Origin: Caenibius sp964466155
GTDB lineage: Bacteria; Pseudomonadota; Alphaproteobacteria; Sphingomonadales; Sphingomonadaceae
DNA length: 64,000 nt
Direction of reading: 5' to 3'
Assembly (NCBI GenBank): GCA_964466155.1
Contig: CAYXMY010000001.1
Span: 1-64,000, forward strand
This document shows positions 7,837 through 17,353 of the stretch, piece after piece. Both the position numbers and the translations under genes were made by a program. The stretch's first letter is position 1. Every line of letters begins with the position of its first letter. The notes beneath the pieces were generated by a model. The model ran no database searches, was not told where the DNA came from, and worked only from the letters and a program-made list of their open reading frames with translations.

Positions 7837-10134
7837 TCAGAATGAAACCTTGATTTCGCCGCCGATCACGCGCGGTTCGGAATATGGCGCCGTCTGCGAA
7901 ATGTAGCCGCCGGGAGCACCCGGTCCGGTCTGGAGCTGATTGCCGACACCGATCACGAATTCGCGCGCGCGGCGGTTGAACAGGTTGTTCACGAACACGG
8001 CGAACGAAACATTCACATTGTCAATCGGCTGTTCGTAGACGAGGCGTGCGTTGAAGACCTTGCGTGCGTCGCTCTTCCACAGATCGCGCCCCGGAACCAA
8101 CGGCCCCGCCACGGCCGAGGTATAGACCCCCGCCTGATACGAGTACGAGGCGAAAGCGGTCAGCTTGCGATTGCCGTCATCCACGATCTGCCAGTCGCCC
8201 GAAACGGTCAGCGCGTTCTTCGGCACGAACGGCATGGTGAAATAGCCCGTCACGTTGTCGCCGACATTCACCGGCGAATAGGGATTGACCGCCGGGTCGA
8301 AATTGGTGCCAGCAAAGGCCACGATCGATTTCAGCTTCGGATCGAGATAGGCATAGGATGCCCGCAGGTTGACGCCGCGCACCGGACGCACGGCCAGTTC
8401 CGCTTCGATACCTTTGATCGTCGCCCGCCCGGCGTTGACCGTGGCGACTTTCGTGAGATCGATCGGATCGGCGGTGAAATCGATCTGCATATCCTTGAAC
8501 TTGTTGTAGAAGGCTGAAAGGTTGAAAGTCAGCTTGCGGTCGAAGAATTGCGATTTCAGGCCGACTTCCCATGCCTCCACCTTTTCCGGCCCGAAAGTTT
8601 GGGCGAAATCCAGTGCGCCTTCAGCCGAACCGCCCGCCTTGTAGGCTTTCGAGTAGCGGACATAGGTCATCAGGTCCGGCGTCCATTGCATGGCGAGGTT
8701 TACCGACGGGCTGAAATTATGGAATTTCTGGCGGTTACGCGTGTTGTTTTCGATGAGCATATCGAAATACCACTGGGAGCGCGAAGCGGTGCGTTTGTCT
8801 TCGGTATAACGCGCACCCAGCGTCAGCTTGAGGCGATTGTCAAGAATCGGCGGGGTGATAGTGGCCTGCATGTAGGCCGCCTTCGAAATCGACTTGGCGT
8901 GAATGTCCTTGAAAGTCTGGGCGTATCCGCCCGGCTGGATGATCGCCCCGACAATATCCTGCTCGGAAAAGTGCGAGCCCTTCTCGCGGAAATAATACAG
9001 GCCGCCGGTGTATTCGATCAGATCGCCGATCGAACCGATCAGTTGGAATTCCTGCGTGTATTGCTTGGCGCGATACTGATGCTCCTGCGCCACGGTGTAA
9101 TCGCCGCCGGGGAAGGGATAGGATTGCGCCACCCCATAGTTCACGAACTGATGGGAATCCGATTTGCGGTAACCCGACAGCGAACGGATGGTGAGCGTAT
9201 CCGATACATCCCATGCCACCGTCAGTTGATGATCGGTGAAGTGCGACTTGCTCCAGCGCATGGCGAGATCGGTGTAGGTGTGGTTCTTGTCCGCCGTGTA
9301 CCCGGGCACGACACCGACGAGATCGGGGTTGATATAGTATGGCGGAGTGGAGAGCACCCGGCCCCGGTCGAACGCGTAATCGACGGTCAGTGTATCGGTC
9401 GGGGTCCAGCGCGCGGCCACGCGGCCGGCAAGCTGGCCAGCGGCCTGATAATTGCGCCCACCGCTGTTCTTCACATATCCATCGTTATGGGAATAGAGCA
9501 GCGTGCCCTTGATCGCCAGATTGCCGAACGAAGGCAGGTCGAGATTGACCAGACCGCGCACATAATTGCGGCTGCCATATGTGACGCTCGCATCGCCGCC
9601 CCATTCGCCCGTCGGCTTGGACGAGATGATGTTGATCGCGCCACCCGTAGTGTTGCGGCCATAGAGCGTACCCTGCGGGCCGCGCAGAACTTCGATACGT
9701 TCCGGATCGCCAAGATCGAGCAAGGCCGCTTGCGGCCGCGAAATGTAGAAGCCATCGACATAGAGACCGACACCGCCATCCTTGGTGATCTGGCCCGCAT
9801 CGGCCGCACCCTGGCCGCGCATGTTCAGCGAAACGGTATCCGAAGAGTTCGGATAAGCGGTGATGTTGAGGCTGGGAACCGCCTGTGCGATCCCGCGAAG
9901 GTCCGTGGTGCCATGACTGGCAAGATCGGCACCGCTGGCCGCCGTGATCGCCAGCGGAACATTCTGCAGCTTTTCTTCGCGCCGCTGCGCGGTGACGACG
10001 ATTTCACCGCTATCCGCCACGTTGGCGGGTGCGGCAGTCTGAGCGGATGCGGCTACCGGGGTAACGATGCACGCCGCGCCCATGCTGGCAATCAGCGCCA
10101 GACCGGAACATGTATGAAGCGTCCGAAAGTTCAT
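7837..10134 (-). CDS. edcT: TonB-dependent receptor of the edc-type operon (EdcT-like)
   Basis: The protein has 765 residues: a signal peptide (first about 30 residues, cleavage near ASA-QTA), TonB box EIVVTAQRR, a plug domain with IEVLRGPQGTLYGRNT and GGAINIISSKP, and a barrel ending RVIGGEIKVSF. It follows the MaoC genes in the same orientation, 89 bases away, at the distal end of the leftward operon. A TonB receptor named EdcT takes part in estrogen uptake in Caenibius tardaugens; the symbol here is assigned from that gene context, not from an alignment. The other receptor (3263-5590) is the alternative holder of the name. Confidence 0.85.
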   Translation of the reverse strand: MNFRTLHTCSGLALIASMGAACIVTPVAASAQTAAPANVADSGEIVVTAQRREEKLQNVPLAITAASGADLASHGTTDLRGIAQAVPSLNITAYPNSSDTVSLNMRGQGAADAGQITKDGGVGLYVDGFYISRPQAALLDLGDPERIEVLRGPQGTLYGRNTTGGAINIISSKPTGEWGGDASVTYGSRNYVRGLVNLDLPSFGNLAIKGTLLYSHNDGYVKNSGGRNYQAAGQLAGRVAARWTPTDTLTVDYAFDRGRVLSTPPYYINPDLVGVVPGYTADKNHTYTDLAMRWSKSHFTDHQLTVAWDVSDTLTIRSLSGYRKSDSHQFVNYGVAQSYPFPGGDYTVAQEHQYRAKQYTQEFQLIGSIGDLIEYTGGLYYFREKGSHFSEQDIVGAIIQPGGYAQTFKDIHAKSISKAAYMQATITPPILDNRLKLTLGARYTEDKRTASRSQWYFDMLIENNTRNRQKFHNFSPSVNLAMQWTPDLMTYVRYSKAYKAGGSAEGALDFAQTFGPEKVEAWEVGLKSQFFDRKLTFNLSAFYNKFKDMQIDFTADPIDLTKVATVNAGRATIKGIEAELAVRPVRGVNLRASYAYLDPKLKSIVAFAGTNFDPAVNPYSPVNVGDNVTGYFTMPFVPKNALTVSGDWQIVDDGNRKLTAFASYSYQAGVYTSAVAGPLVPGRDLWKSDARKVFNARLVYEQPIDNVNVSFAVFVNNLFNRRAREFVIGVGNQLQTGPGAPGGYISQTAPYSEPRVIGGEIKVSF

Positions 10135-10223
10135 GATACCTCCTCCTTGAAATTATGTATGTTTTTCTATGCAATGCGGGGCTGCGCCCAGGTGGCAGAC
10201 CCGTAATTCAGTCGTTCGCACGG

Positions 10224-10679
10224 TCAGTCGAGAGCAGGCGGATGCCATGCTTCCATAGGGAAATCCGGATGACCCAATTCGCAGCTGCATGGCCAGGATA
10301 ACAGGATCGCCATGGTGGAAAGTGTTTCCTCCCCCGCCTTGCATTGCAGATCGAGCCAGACCCATTCCGCCCCAGGCAAACCCGTTTCCCGCCGCGAGAC
10401 GGTGCCCGAATAGGTCACTTCCATTCCGGGGCAGATCGGACGGCGCATTTTGAGCCGCCAGCGCGCAATCCACGCATCCGTCCCGGCCCACTTCATCGCA
10501 TAGGCGTGGAACCATCCGGTCTGTGTGGGCGCGTTCATGATGATGTCGGGCAGCTTCATGCCCTGCGCATAAGCGATATCGTGGTGCTGCGGTTGCCAGT
10601 CACGGCTGGCCGCCGCGCCTATCGCGATATCGCGTGCGGACACGATGCGGGTGAGCGAAGGCAAGGCGTCGTCGCTCAT
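10224..10679 (-). CDS. MaoC-like hydratase/dehydratase subunit
   Basis: The protein has 151 residues starting at MSDDALPSLTRIV, which overlaps the stop of the previous gene by four bases (ATGA). The hotdog-fold hydratase motif is recognisable: ASRDWQPQHHDIAYAQ carries the Asp and His of the R-hydratase active site, followed by DIIMNAPTQTGWF and a MEVTYSGTVSRRE strand. With the next gene upstream it forms a split two-domain MaoC enzyme like the ChsH1/ChsH2 hydratases of steroid side-chain degradation. It should hydrate an enoyl-CoA produced by the neighbouring acyl-CoA dehydrogenase. Confidence 0.8.
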   Translation of the reverse strand: MSDDALPSLTRIVSARDIAIGAAASRDWQPQHHDIAYAQGMKLPDIIMNAPTQTGWFHAYAMKWAGTDAWIARWRLKMRRPICPGMEVTYSGTVSRRETGLPGAEWVWLDLQCKAGEETLSTMAILLSWPCSCELGHPDFPMEAWHPPALD

Positions 10680-11179
10680 GCCGAACCTTCCGCGCCATAT
10701 CCGAAGAAGCGCAGCGTCTCCGCCCCGAACAGCATGCCATCCTCGGCGCAACGGTATTCCACGCGGATGGTCCAATAGCGCCCTGCCCCCAAGCGCGTGG
10801 TGCACGGCTCACCAAGGTCCACCAGAATCTGTTCGCTGCGCACTCTCACGCCGGGGCGGATCGGTGCAGCAACTTCGCTTTCCATCTCCGCCACGATGGC
10901 CCGCGGCAGGCCAAGCCTGTCCTTGATGAGGAAATGCAGCGCCAGCCCGCTCGTACCCGCATCGCCATCGGGATGCCACATCACCGGGCGGTTCCACGCC
11001 GAAAGCAGCGCGGGCGGCGCGATCATGTCGGCCGGATCGTCCACCCAGTAAGCGGGCGTGCCGTCCTTCACGGCGGCGGCGAACAGGCGGATCGCGCCCG
11101 CTTCCACCGCGCCGTCGCTCACTTGCGCAAACTGCGGCTTGCCCATCAATGCGGCCAGATCGTCCGGTATGCCGGTCAT
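10676..11179 (-). CDS. FAS1-type dehydratase / MaoC N-terminal-like subunit
   Basis: The protein has 167 residues with the N-terminal hotdog pattern: LSAWNRPVMW, LHFLIKDRLGLPRAIVAEME, then PGVRVRSEQILVDLGEP and the strand RYWTIRVEYRCAEDGMLFG. It lacks the D-x4-H catalytic pair that is present in the partner at 10224-10679, so it is probably the structural or substrate-binding half of a heteromeric hydratase. The two are translationally coupled. It follows the acyl-CoA dehydrogenase by 21 bases. Confidence 0.75.
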   Translation of the reverse strand: MTGIPDDLAALMGKPQFAQVSDGAVEAGAIRLFAAAVKDGTPAYWVDDPADMIAPPALLSAWNRPVMWHPDGDAGTSGLALHFLIKDRLGLPRAIVAEMESEVAAPIRPGVRVRSEQILVDLGEPCTTRLGAGRYWTIRVEYRCAEDGMLFGAETLRFFGYGAEGSA

Positions 11180-11200
11180 CGCCCCATGCCCCCCTCCTGC

Positions 11201-12388
11201 CTATTTCAGCGGCAGACCGAGCCCGCGCCGGGCGATGATGTTCTTCTGCACTTCGGAAGTGCCGCCGCCGATCGTGTCGAGCGGAGTGGTCTGGTAGAAA
11301 TGTTCCCACACCCCATTGTCCACCGCATGATCGGCCCCTTGGCGCAAGAGCCCGGCGGGGCCGAGATGGTCGAGCACGAAATCGGTGATGACCTGCCCCA
11401 GCCGCGTGGCGAAGACCTTGTACATCGCCGCTTCCACCGCAGGCACCTGTCCTTTGGCTGCGGCATCGACCACCCGCCGTTGCAGCATCTTGGCGGTTTC
11501 CACTTCCGCCCCCAATCGCCCGACCTGCCGCCGCACGCCGATATCGTCGGCCAGCGGCGCACCGTTGCGATCCGTCGTGCGCAGCGCTTCCAGCGCCCGC
11601 TCGAACTTCTGCAGCAGCGGGTTGATCGTGTAGAAGGTGAAGCGTTCGAAATCGAGCGCTTCGCAGACATAGGTCCAGCCCTTGTTCAATTCGCCGACCA
11701 GCGTTTCCGGGCCGATGCGGACATTGTCGAAGAACACTTCGTTGGTGTGGTGGTAGCCCATGGTCACGATCGGACGCACCGTCAGCCCCGGATGATCCAT
11801 GCCGATCAGAAACACGCTGATCCCTTTGTGCTTGGGCGCATCGGGATCGGTACGCGCGGCGACCCAGTACCATTCCGCAAAGTTGGCCGACGTGGTCCAG
11901 ACTTTCTGCCCGTTGAGCACCCAGCCATCCCCGTCGCGTTCCGCCTTCAGTTTCAGGCTGGCCAGATCGGACCCGGAACCGGGCTCCGAATAGCCCAGCG
12001 CGAATTCCACTTCGGCATCGAGGATCAGCGGCAGGAAGCGCCGCTTCATGTCTTCCGAGCCGTGGCGGATGATCGTCTTGCCGATGCAGCCCACGCCCTT
12101 GCCGATCAGCGGCGCGCCGCGCAGCGCCAGTTCCTCGTTCAACAGGTATTCGAAAATGCCGGGAACGTCCTGCCCGCCATACTCCTTCGGCCAGGACATG
12201 CCGAGATAGCCCTTGCCCGCCATGCGCTTGCAGAACGCCCGCCGTTCCGGGCTGTTGGCGAGCTGCGAATGGGCATCGCGGTCCGGCGCCATGAATTCCG
12301 TCGCGTCCGGATGCTGCGCCTGTGCATCGAGGAAAGCGCGCACGCCAGCGGCGAATTGCTGCTCTTCAGCGGTCAGTTTAAAATCCAT
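11201..12388 (-). CDS. Acyl-CoA dehydrogenase
   Basis: The protein has 395 residues starting at MDFKLTAEEQQFAAGVRAFL. ALGYSEPGSGSDLASLK and GWVLNGQKVWTTSA are the FAD/substrate signatures of the family, and the C-terminal domain ends TIGGGTSEVQKNIIARRGLGL. Steroid acyl-CoA dehydrogenases often work as alpha2beta2 pairs of unlike subunits (ChsE1/ChsE2 type); a possible partner is encoded divergently at 17354-18484. It starts 8 bases after the oxidoreductase stop. Its role is likely alpha,beta-desaturation of a CoA ester made after ring-A opening. Confidence 0.9.
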   Translation of the reverse strand: MDFKLTAEEQQFAAGVRAFLDAQAQHPDATEFMAPDRDAHSQLANSPERRAFCKRMAGKGYLGMSWPKEYGGQDVPGIFEYLLNEELALRGAPLIGKGVGCIGKTIIRHGSEDMKRRFLPLILDAEVEFALGYSEPGSGSDLASLKLKAERDGDGWVLNGQKVWTTSANFAEWYWVAARTDPDAPKHKGISVFLIGMDHPGLTVRPIVTMGYHHTNEVFFDNVRIGPETLVGELNKGWTYVCEALDFERFTFYTINPLLQKFERALEALRTTDRNGAPLADDIGVRRQVGRLGAEVETAKMLQRRVVDAAAKGQVPAVEAAMYKVFATRLGQVITDFVLDHLGPAGLLRQGADHAVDNGVWEHFYQTTPLDTIGGGTSEVQKNIIARRGLGLPLK

Positions 12389-12396
12389 GATGCGTC

Positions 12397-15300
12397 CTAT
12401 GCCGTCTCGAGTTCGGCCACAGCGTCGGCCACTTCCTTGCGGACCTGTTCCAGCTTGGTTTCCTTGACCACGCCGTAGCCTTTCACCCCTTCGTAAGCGG
12501 CGGCGATGGCGGCCAGTTGGGGGAGATTGTCCGGCGTGGCCCGGGCCAGCAACCGTTCCACCAGCGCTTCGTATTCGCTGCCCAGCGCGCGTTCCATTCG
12601 GCGGTGGGCATTGCGCCCGAACAGGTCGAACGCGGTGCCGCGCAGCCCCTGCATCCCCGCCAGCGCGCGATAGAGATGCAGCACCCACGGGCCGAATTCA
12701 CGCTTACGCTCCCGCCCGTCAGGCCCGCGCCGCGAAATCAGCGGCGGGGCGAGATTGAAGCGCAGCTTCACATCGCCTTCGAACGTCTCCGCCAGCCGCC
12801 GCTGCAAGGAACCGTCGCTGAACAGGCGGGCGACTTCGTATTCGTCCTTGTAATAGAGCGCTTTGGCATAGCCGCGCGCCACCGCTGGGGTCAGGCAATC
12901 CGCCGTTCCGGTCAGCGCACGCTCCGCCTCTGCAACGCGGCCGACAAGCGCACGATAGCGCTCTGCCAGCGGTGCGCCATCGAATGCGGCCAGCAGCCCG
13001 GCCCAATCGTCCACTAGCTGCTTGGGCGTGCGCCGTTCGGCAGGCTGATCGCCCCCCGCTATCCACCGCGCAGGCGCATCGGCATCGACGGCGGCAATCC
13101 GGCCAAGCTGGAACGCGGTGAGATTCAGCGTCACCGCCGCGCCGTTCAGCCGGATCGCCGTTTGCAGCGCATCCAGCGATAGCGGGATCAGCCCCTTCTG
13201 CCAGGCATAGCCGACCATCAGCATGTTCGCGCCGATGGCATCGCCCAGTTGGGACACCGCAATCGCCGTCGCATCGATCCCGGACAGCGCGCTTTCGCCC
13301 GCCTTCGCCGCGATCACATCGGCCAGCTTGCCAGCGCTGAAATCAAGATCGGGATTGGTGGCGAAAGCCGATGTCGGCGCGACGAAGCGGTTGAACACCA
13401 CGTGCGTGCGGCCCCGCGCCATCTTGGAGAGACTTTCCGCCGAGGCGGCCACCACCAGATCGCAGCCCAGTACCACATCGGCGCGGCCTTCGGGGATGCG
13501 CGGCACGTGTCCGGTGGATTCCCCGCGCGTCAGCCGCACATGGCTCGTCACCGGGCCGTTGCGCTGGGCAAGGCCGGAAAGGTCGAGCACCGTCACCCCC
13601 AGCCCGTCGATATGCGCCGCCATGCCGAGGATCGCCCCGATGGTGACCACGCCATTGCCGCCGATCCCGGCCACCACCGTGCTGTGCATGCCGGTGATTT
13701 CGGGAAGTTGCGGCAGGGGCAGATCCACCCCGCCGATGATCGCGTCGAGCTTGCCCGGCTGCGCCTTGCGCGGCGTGCCGCCTTCGACGGTAACGAAGCT
13801 GGGGCACAACCCTTTGACACAACTGAAATCCTTGTTGCAGACCGACTGATTGATCCGCCGCTTGCGCCCGAAAGTGGTTTCTTCCGGTTCGATCGCCACG
13901 CAGTTCGACTGGATGCCGCAATCGCCGCAGCCTTCGCAGACATCGGCATGGATGAACATGCGCTTGTCGACATCGGGCACTTTGCCACGCTTGCGCAGGC
14001 GGCGGCGCTCGGTGGCGCAGGCCTGATCGTAGATGATCGCGGTGACGCCCTGCACTTCGCGCATCGTCTGCTGTACCCGATCCAGCGTATCACGATGATG
14101 GAAGGTCACCCCCGGCGGGAAATCCTTGGGATCGTGGCGCGCGGGATCGTCCGCCACCACCGCGATTTTCTTCACCCCTTCGGCATGCAATTGCCCCGCG
14201 ACATGCGGCGCGGAGATGCTGCCATCGAAGGATTCGCCTTCGATGGGCTGGCCGCCCGTCATCGCAATCGCACCGTTGAGCAGGATCTTGTACGTGATGT
14301 TGACGCCAGCCGTGACACAGGCGCGGATCGCCAGCAGGCCGGAATGGAAATAGGTGCCATCGCCCAGATTCTGGAAGATGTGATCCATTTCCATGAACGG
14401 CGCCTGCCCGATCCACGCGGCCCCTTCCCCACCCATGTGATAGATCGTGATCGTGTGCCGGTCGGGCAGCCAGGTGGCGAGGCCGTGGCAGCCGATCCCG
14501 CCCATCGCCACCGAACCATCAGGCACGCGGGTGGAGGTGTTGTGCGGGCACCCGGCGCAGAAGCTCGGCATGCGTACCAGCCCGGCGGCTGCGGCGGTCA
14601 CTTCGGCGGCGGCTACGTCCGGTTCGTTGGTGGCAAGCATGCGCTGCAAGTCTTCGCCCGGATTGTGTGCCAGCAGGCGGCTGCGCAACGCCTGCATCAC
14701 GCTGGCCGGGGCCAGTTCGCCCACTTGCGACAGCAGCGGCGCGCCAGACAGGTCCCGCTTGCCGGTCAGGGCCGGGCGGCGATCCGCAGGCAGGTTGTAG
14801 AGGATATGGGCAAGCTGCTCCTCGATGACCGGGCGTTTTTCCTCGATCACCAGCAACTCGTCGCAGCCTTCGGCGAAAGCCTTGATCCCTTCGGGCTCCA
14901 GCGGCCAGCTCATCCCCACCTTGTAGAGCGCGATCCCCGCCGCTTCGGCCCGCGCGGTATCGAGCCCCAGCGCATCGAGCGCTTCCAGCGTGTCGAGCGT
15001 CGCCTTGCCGGTGGTGACGATGCCCAGCCGCCGCTGTCCACGCCCGCCCAGCACTTGCCGGTCGATCCCGTTGGCACGGGCGAAAGCCTTCACCGCTTCC
15101 AGCCGGTGATCCATCTGCTTGGCTTCGGCCACGATCGGCATCACGCCAAGCTGGATATTCAGCCCGCCGGGCGGCAGCGCATAGTCTTCGGGCAGGCGAA
15201 ACCGCAGCCGCTCCGGCGCAACATCGACGCGGGAGGAGGATTCGATCGTATCCGTGATGCATTTGAACCCGACCCACGCGCCCGAATAGCGCGACATGGC

Positions 15301-15852
15301 GAAACCGGCGAGCCCGAGATCGAGATAATCCTGCACATGCGCGGGATTGAACACCGGCATGCCGAAATGGATCAGCGCATGATCGCTCTGATGCGCGACG
15401 GTGGAGGAACGCGCGGCGTGATCGTCCCCACACAGCACCAGCACCCCGCCGTTCTTCGCCGCACCGGCAAAGCTGCCGTGCTTGAGCGGATCGCCCGAAC
15501 GGTCCACCCCCGGCCCCTTGCCGTACCACATGGCGAAAACGCCATCGTGCTTCGCCTTGCCGATCAGCCCGGTCTGCTGTGTGCCCCATACGGCGGTGGC
15601 GGCCAGATCCTCGTTCACGCCCGGCTGGAAATGGATGGCATGCTGATCGAGAAATTCCCGCGCCTGCCACAGGGCGAGATCGTAAATGCCCAGCGGCGAA
15701 CCGCGATAGCCGGAGATGAAACCCGCCGTGTTCAGCCCGGCTTCCCGATCCCGCATGGCCTGCATGATCGGCAGGCGCACCAGCGCCTGATTGCCGGTGA
15801 GGTACACATGGCCGCTGGTAGCGCGATATTTATCGTCGAGGCTGACCGTCAT
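12397..15852 (-). CDS. edcC: Fused indolepyruvate:ferredoxin oxidoreductase (EdcC-like 2-oxoacid oxidoreductase)
   Basis: The protein has 1151 residues and carries all parts of the enzyme in one chain: an N-terminal pyrimidine-binding/2-oxoacid part (TGNQALVRLPIMQAMRD, GYRGSPLG), a TPP domain (FCAGCPHNTSTRVPDG, GGIGCHGLATWLPDR, GGEGAAWIGQ), a cysteine-rich Fe-S segment near residues 625-675 (VCEGCGDCGIQSNC, CNKDFSCVKGLCPSF), and a gamma domain (GIGGNGVVTIGAILG). It oxidatively decarboxylates 2-oxo acids to acyl-CoA using ferredoxin. In the edc pathway EdcC converts the ring-A meta-cleavage product of 4-hydroxyestrone to a CoA thioester; otherwise the cleavage product cyclises to pyridinestrone acid. 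Position next to an extradiol dioxygenase supports that role. It overlaps the small VOC gene by four bases. Confidence 0.9.
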   Translation of the reverse strand: MTVSLDDKYRATSGHVYLTGNQALVRLPIMQAMRDREAGLNTAGFISGYRGSPLGIYDLALWQAREFLDQHAIHFQPGVNEDLAATAVWGTQQTGLIGKAKHDGVFAMWYGKGPGVDRSGDPLKHGSFAGAAKNGGVLVLCGDDHAARSSTVAHQSDHALIHFGMPVFNPAHVQDYLDLGLAGFAMSRYSGAWVGFKCITDTIESSSRVDVAPERLRFRLPEDYALPPGGLNIQLGVMPIVAEAKQMDHRLEAVKAFARANGIDRQVLGGRGQRRLGIVTTGKATLDTLEALDALGLDTARAEAAGIALYKVGMSWPLEPEGIKAFAEGCDELLVIEEKRPVIEEQLAHILYNLPADRRPALTGKRDLSGAPLLSQVGELAPASVMQALRSRLLAHNPGEDLQRMLATNEPDVAAAEVTAAAAGLVRMPSFCAGCPHNTSTRVPDGSVAMGGIGCHGLATWLPDRHTITIYHMGGEGAAWIGQAPFMEMDHIFQNLGDGTYFHSGLLAIRACVTAGVNITYKILLNGAIAMTGGQPIEGESFDGSISAPHVAGQLHAEGVKKIAVVADDPARHDPKDFPPGVTFHHRDTLDRVQQTMREVQGVTAIIYDQACATERRRLRKRGKVPDVDKRMFIHADVCEGCGDCGIQSNCVAIEPEETTFGRKRRINQSVCNKDFSCVKGLCPSFVTVEGGTPRKAQPGKLDAIIGGVDLPLPQLPEITGMHSTVVAGIGGNGVVTIGAILGMAAHIDGLGVTVLDLSGLAQRNGPVTSHVRLTRGESTGHVPRIPEGRADVVLGCDLVVAASAESLSKMARGRTHVVFNRFVAPTSAFATNPDLDFSAGKLADVIAAKAGESALSGIDATAIAVSQLGDAIGANMLMVGYAWQKGLIPLSLDALQTAIRLNGAAVTLNLTAFQLGRIAAVDADAPARWIAGGDQPAERRTPKQLVDDWAGLLAAFDGAPLAERYRALVGRVAEAERALTGTADCLTPAVARGYAKALYYKDEYEVARLFSDGSLQRRLAETFEGDVKLRFNLAPPLISRRGPDGRERKREFGPWVLHLYRALAGMQGLRGTAFDLFGRNAHRRMERALGSEYEALVERLLARATPDNLPQLAAIAAAYEGVKGYGVVKETKLEQVRKEVADAVAELETA

Positions 15853-16256
15853 GCCGCGGCCGTTTCCATCAGTTCGACTGTGACGCCCTGCCCATCCTGA
15901 ATCTGCGCGGCGCGCACGCCGGGGCGCACATCGCGCGGCGGCACCGGAATGGGGAAACCCGCAACACGCGCCGCATCGACCACCGCATCGAGATTGGTGA
16001 CCGCCAGCGTCAGATAGCGCAGGCCGGTTTCGGCATCGAACGCGCCGCTATCCGCCTTGCGCGCCACCTGTGCATCGGGGATGCACAACCGCAGGATCGC
16101 GTTGCCGACCTGCAGCCGCACGATGGTCATTCCCGGAAAGCTCACTTCGCCCTCAACCGGAAAGCCGAGCAACCCATTCCAGAACGCCAAGGCCCCATCG
16201 CGATCGTTGGTGACGATCCCGACATCGATATGCGGCTGTGCCAGTTGCGCGGCCAT
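15849..16256 (-). CDS. Small VOC-family protein (glyoxalase/epimerase-like)
   Basis: The protein has 135 residues starting at MAAQLAQPHIDVGIV; its ATG overlaps the stop of the dioxygenase gene by one base (TAATG). It is a single vicinal-oxygen-chelate domain: HIDVGIVTNDRDGALAFWNGLLG at the start, YLTLAVTNLDAVVDAA in the middle, and GQGVTVELME at the end, with His and Glu in ligand positions. Such proteins include methylmalonyl-CoA epimerase-like and isomerase-like enzymes. Lying between the ring-cleaving dioxygenase and the 2-oxoacid oxidoreductase, it may act on the ring-opened product (tautomerisation or isomerisation), which is an inference. Confidence 0.75.
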   Translation of the reverse strand: MAAQLAQPHIDVGIVTNDRDGALAFWNGLLGFPVEGEVSFPGMTIVRLQVGNAILRLCIPDAQVARKADSGAFDAETGLRYLTLAVTNLDAVVDAARVAGFPIPVPPRDVRPGVRAAQIQDGQGVTVELMETAAA

Positions 16257-17191
16257 TATGCTCTCCGTCCCGTTTCTTCGATGCTTTCGGCGGTGAGGCC
16301 ATGGTGCCCCCAAATATCGCCCGGCCCGCGATATTTCGGCGTCCAGTCCGGCCCAACCTGAATCGCGCCCCAGCCGATCTCGACTTCCACGCCCGAAGGC
16401 GATTCGACGTAGAACGACACGATCCGGTCGTTCGAATGGCGGCCGAGCGAAGCGGTGATCCTGCACCCTGCCGCGATCACGCGGTCATAGGCCTGCCCCA
16501 CCATGTCGAGATCGCTCGCCTCGAACATGATGTGATGCACGCCGTTGATCGGCGCGACTTTCATCAGCCCCACCGTGTGATGGCGCCGGTTGATGTGGAA
16601 GAAATTGACCGTCTGATCCGGCCCGACATGATAATAATCGGTCAGCCGGAAACCGAGCACACGGGTATAGAAATCGCAATTCGCCTCATAATTCGCCGCG
16701 AACAGGTTGATGTGCCCCATGCCCATCGCCCCGGTGAGGAACGTCATGCCGCGTGCATTGCGGTAATCGTTCGTCACCAGCGGGCCGTAGAACAGTTCGA
16801 TCGCGTTGCCCGCCGGGTCCTGCGTGAAGCCGATGCCGGTCACCGCGCGGGCGGTGCATTCCTCCGCACTCCCGCACCGTGCGGGGAAACCGGCCGCTTC
16901 CAGTTCCGCCAGGGCCGCATCCAGTTCGAACGGCCCGCGCACTTCCAGCCCCATGTAGCGCAGCCCCGGCGCGCCCGCTGCGGGATGGATGCCCAGCCGC
17001 CAAGACCAGTCATCGATTCGGAAAAAAGCCGAGCCATCGGCCAAGCGGCCATCGTCACCCGCACCGGGGACATAGGCTTCCATACCCGGCGCCCGGCCAA
17101 GGTCGACCCCCAGAATATCGCGCCCGAAGGCGATCCACGCCTCCACATCGGGCACATTGAGGCCGACATACCCCAGACCGAGAATTTGCAT
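16256..17191 (-). CDS. edcB: Type I extradiol dioxygenase (EdcB-like, 4-hydroxyestrone 4,5-dioxygenase candidate)
   Basis: The protein has 311 residues in the two-domain BphC layout. In the C-terminal domain the Fe(II) ligands are H160 (GMGHINLF), H220 (GVHHIMFE) and E271 (VEVEIGW), all in place. The C-terminus with WGHHGL also fits BphC-type enzymes. It is the first gene of the leftward operon, with GGGAGCAGG before the start. In the edc cluster the ring-A dioxygenase EdcB cleaves 4-hydroxyestrone between C4 and C5; the assignment is from family plus the neighbouring edcC-, edcA- and edcR-type genes. A second extradiol enzyme of the HsaC type lies at 44937-45860. Confidence 0.88.
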   Translation of the reverse strand: MQILGLGYVGLNVPDVEAWIAFGRDILGVDLGRAPGMEAYVPGAGDDGRLADGSAFFRIDDWSWRLGIHPAAGAPGLRYMGLEVRGPFELDAALAELEAAGFPARCGSAEECTARAVTGIGFTQDPAGNAIELFYGPLVTNDYRNARGMTFLTGAMGMGHINLFAANYEANCDFYTRVLGFRLTDYYHVGPDQTVNFFHINRRHHTVGLMKVAPINGVHHIMFEASDLDMVGQAYDRVIAAGCRITASLGRHSNDRIVSFYVESPSGVEVEIGWGAIQVGPDWTPKYRGPGDIWGHHGLTAESIEETGRRA

Positions 17192-17353
17192 CGCCTGCTC
17201 CCATTCGTTATTTATAGATACTATTAGTACCGTTATTTTTGTCAATATGCGCTCGCAAGCAGAGCCGATGCAACGGTAAGACTGGACAAGCCAAAAAGTT
17301 ATGAGTACCGATAGTTTCGTTAATGGCGAAGCCAAAGTGGGAGACGCGAGAGA
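17192..17353. promoter_or_regulatory. Divergent promoter/operator region of the two edc-type operons
   Basis: The 162-base gap between the divergent first genes is unusually AT-rich. It contains an 11-bp palindrome TACTATTAGTA (17219-17229) and two imperfect direct copies of a 17-mer: AGTACCGTTATTTTTGT (17226-17242) and AGTACCGATAGTTTCGT (17304-17320), which agree at 14 of 17 positions and are 78 bp apart, one near each gene. In Caenibius tardaugens the TetR-type repressor EdcR controls the promoters of both edc operons; these elements are the obvious binding-site candidates. Which part EdcR contacts is an inference. Confidence 0.65.

Noticed and set aside
12397..15852. Role of the indolepyruvate:ferredoxin oxidoreductase in amino acid breakdown
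   Set aside because: It is embedded between a ring-cleaving dioxygenase and acyl-CoA enzymes in the edc-type layout; no aminotransferase or amino acid gene is near.
13249..15900. An 883-codon open frame opposite the 2-oxoacid oxidoreductase gene
   Set aside because: Shadow frame: composition is His/Arg/Gln-rich and no motif is present, while the minus strand encodes a complete known enzyme.
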